64,000 nt of DNA from Pseudomonas fluorescens (lineage in GTDB: Bacteria; Pseudomonadota; Gammaproteobacteria; Pseudomonadales; Pseudomonadaceae): NCBI RefSeq assembly GCF_002022275.1, contig NZ_MSDF01000021.1:8668-72667 (forward strand), given 5' to 3'. Of this stretch, positions 59,686 through 64,000 are shown piece after piece. How positions within the stretch are numbered: position 1 is the first letter of the stretch; each line of letters opens with the position of its first letter. The position numbers and the translations under genes are program-made. The notes beneath the pieces are model-generated. The model was not told where the DNA came from. It made no database searches and saw only the letters and a list, made by a program, of their open reading frames with translations.

Positions 59686-60024
59686 ATGAGCACAGAAACC
59701 TTCACGTGGGTACCCAAAGTGGAGCCGGTCGGCAGCGTCGAGTTTCGCCTGAAAACGGCCAAGTTCGGCGATGGTTACCAGCAAAGCGCTGCGGACGGCA
59801 TCAACAACAAGACCCAATCCTGGCCGCTGACGTTTGTCGGCGACGAGGCGCGCATTCAGTCGATTGTCGAATTCCTCGACCGCCACGCCGGTGCCAAGGC
59901 GTTTAGCTGGACGGCGCCACTGGCGGGCCCCGCGCTGTATCGCTGCAAGGGGTATCAACCGACGCCGATGGGCGCCGGTGTCTATTCCCTGACGGCGACG
60001 TTCGAGCAGGCCTTTCACCCCTAG
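59686..60024 (+). CDS. Minor tail protein M (lambda gpM-like)
   Basis: A 112-residue protein with the M-family start ETFTWVPKVEPVGSVEFRLK and AKFGDGYQQSAADGINNKTQ. It joins the tail tip. Clear GGAGAA site before ATG. Confidence 0.9.
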   Translation: MSTETFTWVPKVEPVGSVEFRLKTAKFGDGYQQSAADGINNKTQSWPLTFVGDEARIQSIVEFLDRHAGAKAFSWTAPLAGPALYRCKGYQPTPMGAGVYSLTATFEQAFHP

Positions 60025-60043
60025 CGTCGAGGCGACGCCCCAC

Positions 60044-60065
60044 ACCCCGCCAAATGCGGGGTTTT
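60044..60065 (+). terminator. Intra-operon hairpin before gpL
   Basis: ACCCCGC-CAAAT-GCGGGGT followed by TTTC and the CCCGGAGAAACC site; same cassette form as the gap at 58425. Confidence 0.65.
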
Positions 60066-60083
60066 CTTTGCCCGGAGAAACCT

Positions 60084-60767
60084 ATGTCCATCACAGCAGA
60101 TATCCAGACCCTGGAGCCCGGGGCCTGGGTGGAGCTTTTCGAGCTCGACGCCACCGCCCTCGGCGCCGAGTTGTACCGGTTTCATGGCTACCCCCAGGAG
60201 TCACCGATTTTCTGGCAGGGTCATGAATACTCGCCTTGGCCCATCCAGGCCGAAGGTTTTGAAATGTCGGGGCAGGGCACGCAACCTACGCCGACCCTGG
60301 CCGTGGGTAACGTCGGCGGTTTTATTACGGCGCTGGTGCTGTATTTCGAAGACCTGGTGGGCGCACGGCTGATCCGCCATCGCACCCTCGGCAAGTACCT
60401 TGATGGCCAGCCCGAAGCAGACCCGGAAGAAGAGCTGCCGCCGGACATCTGGTACGTAGAGCGCAAAGTCGCGGAGAGCAGCGAGACGGTGAAGTTCGAG
60501 CTGGCCAGCGCGCTGGATTTCAACGGCGTGCAACTGCCACGCCGGCAAATCGTCGCCAACGTGTGCTGGTGGCTCAGCTGCGGCGGTTATCGCGGCCCTT
60601 ACTGCGGGTACAACGGCGGGCCGGTGGCGGATGCCAATGACGTGATCGTCACGGATGCCGCCAAGGACAAATGCGGTGGGCGGCTGAGCAGCTGCAAACT
60701 GCGTTTCGGCGAGAACAACCCTTTGCCCTACGGTTCCTTTCCGGCAGCGGGCCTGTTGCGGAGCTGA
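60084..60767 (+). CDS. Minor tail protein L (Fe-S, lambda gpL-like)
   Basis: A 227-residue tail-tip protein. The C-terminal domain has cysteines in NVCWWLSCGGYRGPYCGYNG and DKCGGRLSSCKLRFG that match the 4Fe-4S ligands of lambda gpL. ATG 60084 follows CCCGGAGAAACCT. Two bases separate its stop from gpK. Confidence 0.9.
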   Translation: MSITADIQTLEPGAWVELFELDATALGAELYRFHGYPQESPIFWQGHEYSPWPIQAEGFEMSGQGTQPTPTLAVGNVGGFITALVLYFEDLVGARLIRHRTLGKYLDGQPEADPEEELPPDIWYVERKVAESSETVKFELASALDFNGVQLPRRQIVANVCWWLSCGGYRGPYCGYNGGPVADANDVIVTDAAKDKCGGRLSSCKLRFGENNPLPYGSFPAAGLLRS

Positions 60768-60769
60768 GC

Positions 60770-61543
60770 ATGAACAAGATCAACCTGGCGGCAATCACAC
60801 GGCACGCCGTGGCGGACTACCCGCATGAATGCTGTGGCCTGCTGATTCGCGAAGGCCGCAAGCGCGTGTATGTGCCTTGCCGCAATACCGCGAGCACCCC
60901 AAGCGAACATTTTCGCCTGGCCCCCGAGGACTACGCGGCGGCCGAGGAGCGTGGCGAAATCCTGGCGGTGATACACAGCCATCCGGACTGCCCGGCGGCC
61001 CCAAGCGAAGCTGATCGCGTGGCCTGCGAAGCCTCGGGCTTGCCCTGGCACATCGTTGAGGTGCGCAAGGGCGATGACGGGCTTGTTCGCACAGGCGAAT
61101 GGGCCAGTCTCACACCGAGCGGTTATCAGGCGCCCTTGATCGGCCGCGCCTTCGCCCATGGTGTGCATGACTGCCTGAGCATCATCCTCGATTACTACCG
61201 CAGGGAAATGGGCATTGAGCTGGGCGATTACCAACGTGAAGACGGCTGGTGGGACAAGGGCGGCAATTTGTACCTGGACAACCTGCCGGCTGCCGGTTTC
61301 GAACCGGTCGGCCAATTGCAGCACGGCGATATTGTGTTGATGCAAATTCGCTCGCCGGTGCCGAACCATGCCGCGATTTACCTGGCTGATGGCGTGCTGC
61401 AAAGCGAGCCCGAACATTACCCGGCGCCTGGCTCAATCCTGCATCACCTGTACGGCCGCGACAGCAAACGTGACACCTATGGCGGCTATTGGGGCGAGGT
61501 AACGGTGGGCTATTGGCGACATCGCCAACGGCTCAAACACTAA
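60770..61543 (+). CDS. Tail tip assembly protein K (JAMM + NlpC/P60)
   Basis: A 257-residue two-domain protein like lambda gpK. The N-terminal JAMM/Mov34 metalloprotease domain has HSHPDCPAAPSEAD. The C-terminal NlpC/P60 domain has its Cys in HDCLSIILDYYRR and its His in PNHAAIYLADG. It is thought to act in tip maturation or peptidoglycan cleavage. ATG 60770 follows GGAGC. Confidence 0.9.
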   Translation: MNKINLAAITRHAVADYPHECCGLLIREGRKRVYVPCRNTASTPSEHFRLAPEDYAAAEERGEILAVIHSHPDCPAAPSEADRVACEASGLPWHIVEVRKGDDGLVRTGEWASLTPSGYQAPLIGRAFAHGVHDCLSIILDYYRREMGIELGDYQREDGWWDKGGNLYLDNLPAAGFEPVGQLQHGDIVLMQIRSPVPNHAAIYLADGVLQSEPEHYPAPGSILHHLYGRDSKRDTYGGYWGEVTVGYWRHRQRLKH

Positions 61544-61576
61544 TCACATGGGCGGTTTATTTGCCTGGAGGATGCC

Positions 61577-62215
61577 ATGCATCAAGAAAAAGTCAGGACG
61601 GTGCGCCTCTATGGCAGCCTCGGTGCGAGCTTCGGGCGTGTGCACCGGCTGGCGGTGAGGAACGCTTCGGAAGCGATACACGCGTTGTGCATTCTGGTAC
61701 CCGGGTTCGAGCGATTCCTGATGGAGTCCAAGGACAAGGGCGTGACGTATTCGATTTTTCTGGGGCGCGAAAATATTGGGCAGGATCGCCTCCGGGCGCC
61801 GTCCGGCACGTCGGATATTCGGATTGCGCCGGTACTGCTGGGCAGCAAGCGGGCAGGATCGATGCAAACCATCATCGGGGTGGCGTTGATCGTGGCCGCG
61901 TCGTACTTCTCGGGTGGCCTGGCTGCGGGGGGCAGCGGCTCCGCCTCCACCTTGATCGGCGCCAGTTCCACCACCGGCTGGACCTTTGCCGCGAGCATGG
62001 GGATCTCCATGGCCATGGGCGGTGCGATGCAATTGATGTCGCCGATGCCCAAAGGGCTGGGCGCCATGGACCGTCCGGAAAACCGTCCCAGCTACAGCTT
62101 CAACGGGCCGGTCAATACCACTATCCAGGGCAGCCCGGTGGGCTTGCTGTATGGGGAGCTGACGGTGGGCAGTGCCGTGGTCAGTGCCGGTATCTACGCG
62201 CAAGATCAACTCTAG
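61577..62215 (+). CDS. Tail assembly protein I, first copy
   Basis: A 212-residue lambda gpI-like protein. It has a ubiquitin-like N-terminal part (VRLYGSLGASFGRVHRLAV), a hydrophobic middle (TIIGVALIVAASYFSGGLAA) and the C-terminal RPSYSFNGPVNTTIQGSPVG, VSAGIYAQDQL. It helps place J at the tip. It is paralogous to the next gene. Confidence 0.87.
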   Translation: MHQEKVRTVRLYGSLGASFGRVHRLAVRNASEAIHALCILVPGFERFLMESKDKGVTYSIFLGRENIGQDRLRAPSGTSDIRIAPVLLGSKRAGSMQTIIGVALIVAASYFSGGLAAGGSGSASTLIGASSTTGWTFAASMGISMAMGGAMQLMSPMPKGLGAMDRPENRPSYSFNGPVNTTIQGSPVGLLYGELTVGSAVVSAGIYAQDQL

Positions 62216-62248
62216 CCACCGTTTGAAAATGATCAGGAGAGTGGGCTC

Positions 62249-62857
62249 ATGGGAGTGGCAATTCAACAACACACAATGCGGACGGTCCTGTTGTCAGGCT
62301 CGCTCGCCAGGCTTTTCGGCCGAGAGCATCGCGTGACCACCTCGGGTGGTTTCAGGGATGTGATGGGCTATTTCAAACAGTTTCCGGGCTTTGAACGCTA
62401 CATGCTGCAGAGTGCTGACAAGGGCCTGCGCTTTGCCGTGTTCAATGGCAAACGCAACATCGCCGAAGACGATATTCAAAAGCCCTTGGGCAAAGATGTG
62501 ATTCGCATCGCGCCGGTACTGACCGGCTCCAAACGTGCCGGCGGGCTGCAAACGATCATCGGTGCGGTGCTGATTGCGGTGGCGTATTTCAACCCGTTCG
62601 GTTACCTGACCGGCCCGGCCGCCAGCATGATGATGATGGCTGGCGCGTCCATGGCAATGGGAGGCGTCATGCAAATGCTGTCGCCACCGCCCAAAGGGCT
62701 GAGTGCCCAGGACAGCCCCAATAACCGCCCGAGTTACAGCTTCAATGGTCCGGTCAATACCAGTGCCCAGGGCAACCCGGTCGGCTTGCTCTACGGTCAG
62801 TTGATCGTCGGCAGTTCCGTGATCAGCGCCGGGATCTACGCCCAAGACCAACTCTAA
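62249..62857 (+). CDS. Tail assembly protein I, second copy
   Basis: A 202-residue paralogue of the preceding gene. Shared stretches include IRIAPVLTGSKRAGGLQTII, RPSYSFNGPVNTSAQGNPVG and an identical SAGIYAQDQL end, while N-terminal halves differ strongly. GGAGAG precedes the ATG. Two adjacent I genes are unusual for lambda-type tips. Confidence 0.87.
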   Translation: MGVAIQQHTMRTVLLSGSLARLFGREHRVTTSGGFRDVMGYFKQFPGFERYMLQSADKGLRFAVFNGKRNIAEDDIQKPLGKDVIRIAPVLTGSKRAGGLQTIIGAVLIAVAYFNPFGYLTGPAASMMMMAGASMAMGGVMQMLSPPPKGLSAQDSPNNRPSYSFNGPVNTSAQGNPVGLLYGQLIVGSSVISAGIYAQDQL

Positions 62858-62875
62858 CGTTAACCCTCTTTAACC

Positions 62876-62899
62876 AGCCCGCCGCAGTGCGGGCTTTAT
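62876..62899 (+). terminator. Intra-operon hairpin before gpJ
   Basis: AGCCCGC-CGCAGT-GCGGGCT followed by TTATTTCGCC and AAGGAAAGCC, the same layout as the other gaps. Confidence 0.65.
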
Positions 62900-62917
62900 T
62901 TCGCCTGAAGGAAAGCC

Positions 62918-64000
62918 ATGACTGACCTCACTCTCGCTGGCAGTAAAGGCGGTGGCTCCAAGCCCCGTCCCTCCGTGGAGGCGCCAGACAGCCTGCAAAG
63001 TACGGCCTATGCCCGTATCCTCGATCTCGTCAGCGAAGGCGAGATTGTCGGTTTGAAAAACGATAAGCGCTCGGTGTTTCTCGACGAGACGCCCCTGGCC
63101 AACGAAGACGGCAGCCTCAACTTCAGTGGTGTGACGCTCGACACCCGCAACGGCAGCCAGGATCAGACGCACATCCCCGGCTTTCCCGCCGTGGAGAACG
63201 AAAGCCCGGTGTCCATCGAGCTGCGCAGCGATCAGCCGTGGACTAAGTCCTATTCCAACCTGCAGCTGTCGGCCGTGCGCGTTCGCCTGGCGGTGACGCG
63301 CCTGTCGCAGACCAACACCAGCAATGGTGATACCAACGGCTACACGGTGCAGTACGCGTTTGATCTGTCTACCGACGGCGGTACCTTCGTACAGGTGTTG
63401 GCGGCCGCGTTCAGCGGTAAAACCACCACGAAATACGAGCGTTCCCACCGCATTGACCTGCCGCCCGCCAAAAGCAGCTGGACCCTGCGAGTACGACGGA
63501 TTACGCCGAACTCCACCAGTGGCGCGATTGCCGATACCACTACTGTGGAGTCGTCCACCGAGATCATCGACGCCAAGTTACGCTATCCGGGCTCGGCGCT
63601 GATCGGCCTGCAATTTGACGCCGCGCAGTTTCAATCGATTCCCTCGCGCTCGTTCGAATTGCGCGGTCGCATCATCAAGGTGCCGAGCAACTATGATCCG
63701 CAAACCCGCGCCTACAGCGGGGTCTGGGACGGTACCTTCAAATCCGCCTGGACCGACAACCCGGCCTGGATCTACTACGACCTGCTGCTGCACCAGCGTT
63801 ATGGCCTCGGTCATTTGCTCAATGCCGGCCAGGTGGACAAGTGGGAGCTGTACCGCATCGGGCAGTATTGCGACCAGCCCGTGTCCGACGGCAAAGGCGG
63901 CACCGAACCGCGCTTTACCTGCAACCTCTACCTGTCGGTACGCGCCGATGCCTTGAAGGTATTGCAAGACTTGGCGACCACCTTCCGGGGCATGTCCTAT
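62918..64000 (+). CDS. Tail tip/host-specificity protein J (partial)
   Basis: An open frame of 361 codons that runs off the window. The lambda gpJ N-terminus is clear: SLQSTAYARILDLVSEGEIV, VFLDETPLANEDGSLNF and the tip-domain stretch NPAWIYYDLLLHQRYGLG. The complete protein should exceed 1000 residues and carry the receptor-binding end of the F-type tail. AAGGAAAG precedes the ATG. Confidence 0.92.
   Translation, partial: MTDLTLAGSKGGGSKPRPSVEAPDSLQSTAYARILDLVSEGEIVGLKNDKRSVFLDETPLANEDGSLNFSGVTLDTRNGSQDQTHIPGFPAVENESPVSIELRSDQPWTKSYSNLQLSAVRVRLAVTRLSQTNTSNGDTNGYTVQYAFDLSTDGGTFVQVLAAAFSGKTTTKYERSHRIDLPPAKSSWTLRVRRITPNSTSGAIADTTTVESSTEIIDAKLRYPGSALIGLQFDAAQFQSIPSRSFELRGRIIKVPSNYDPQTRAYSGVWDGTFKSAWTDNPAWIYYDLLLHQRYGLGHLLNAGQVDKWELYRIGQYCDQPVSDGKGGTEPRFTCNLYLSVRADALKVLQDLATTFRGMSY

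Noticed and set aside
58537..60045. 502-codon minus-strand frame across the F-type tape measure and gpM
   Set aside because: Runs against the operon, spans two real genes and resembles nothing; a high-GC artefact.
43178..64000. Intact temperate prophage
   Set aside because: No integrase, replication, packaging or head genes; two tail modules and a holin fit tailocins.

Overview
The window is chromosomal DNA from a Pseudomonas of the fluorescens group. The evidence is GC-rich coding sequence, many REP palindromes, and gene neighbourhoods typical of the genus: aatJQMP-aauSR, glpFKRD, argF-grxD-bfr-bfd-peroxiredoxin-rnt-pyrC-motY-argG, nth-rnfB-metG-apbC, and fdxA-mutS. No tRNA, rRNA, insertion sequence or CRISPR array was seen.

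Left part (1-34.8 kb) is core genome. An acidic amino-acid ABC transporter (aatJQMP) is followed by its two-component regulator aauSR and a glpM-like gene. A sigma-54 promoter and two AauR-type sites lie upstream of aatJ. Next come a catecholate-type TonB receptor divergent from a Sel1-repeat protein, the glycerol regulon (glpF, glpK, glpR, glpD) with two candidate GlpR operators, ybaK, and argF with an ArgR-type site translationally coupled to an ABC ATPase gene. Then follow a molybdopterin oxidoreductase, monothiol glutaredoxin, bacterioferritin and its ferredoxin, a 2-Cys peroxiredoxin, rnt-pyrC, motY, argG, a NarL-type response regulator, nth, an orphan rnfB, metG and apbC.

Middle part (34.8-43.2 kb) holds the GacA-box-driven small RNA rsmZ, fdxA and mutS. 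An accessory stretch follows: an AT-rich acyltransferase gene, a duplicated 5' fragment of mutS, a DUF6124-like gene with a coupled leader ORF, a secreted Cys-repeat protein, and a PhyH-type dioxygenase.

Right part (43.2-64 kb) is a tailocin (phage-tail bacteriocin) locus beside mutS. It has a PrtR/CI-type repressor, a repressible-looking promoter, a long untranslated leader, a holin, a complete contractile R-type tail module (spike, baseplate, fibre, sheath, tube, frameshifted chaperone, tape measure, U, X, D), and then a lambda-like non-contractile F-type module (tube, G/GT, tape measure, M, L, K, two I paralogues, and J running off the window). No capsid, portal, terminase or integrase gene is present, and no endolysin lies between the two modules.

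The most unusual signal is the tailocin leader (about 44116-44472). It starts at a near-consensus promoter overlapped by repressor-like operators. It contains five CANGGANG motifs within about 100 nt, three of them in the tetraloops of perfect hairpins, and it ends in an intrinsic terminator before the holin. This is the architecture of an Rsm/Csr-binding RNA and suggests an undescribed post-transcriptional or sponge function tied to tailocin induction.
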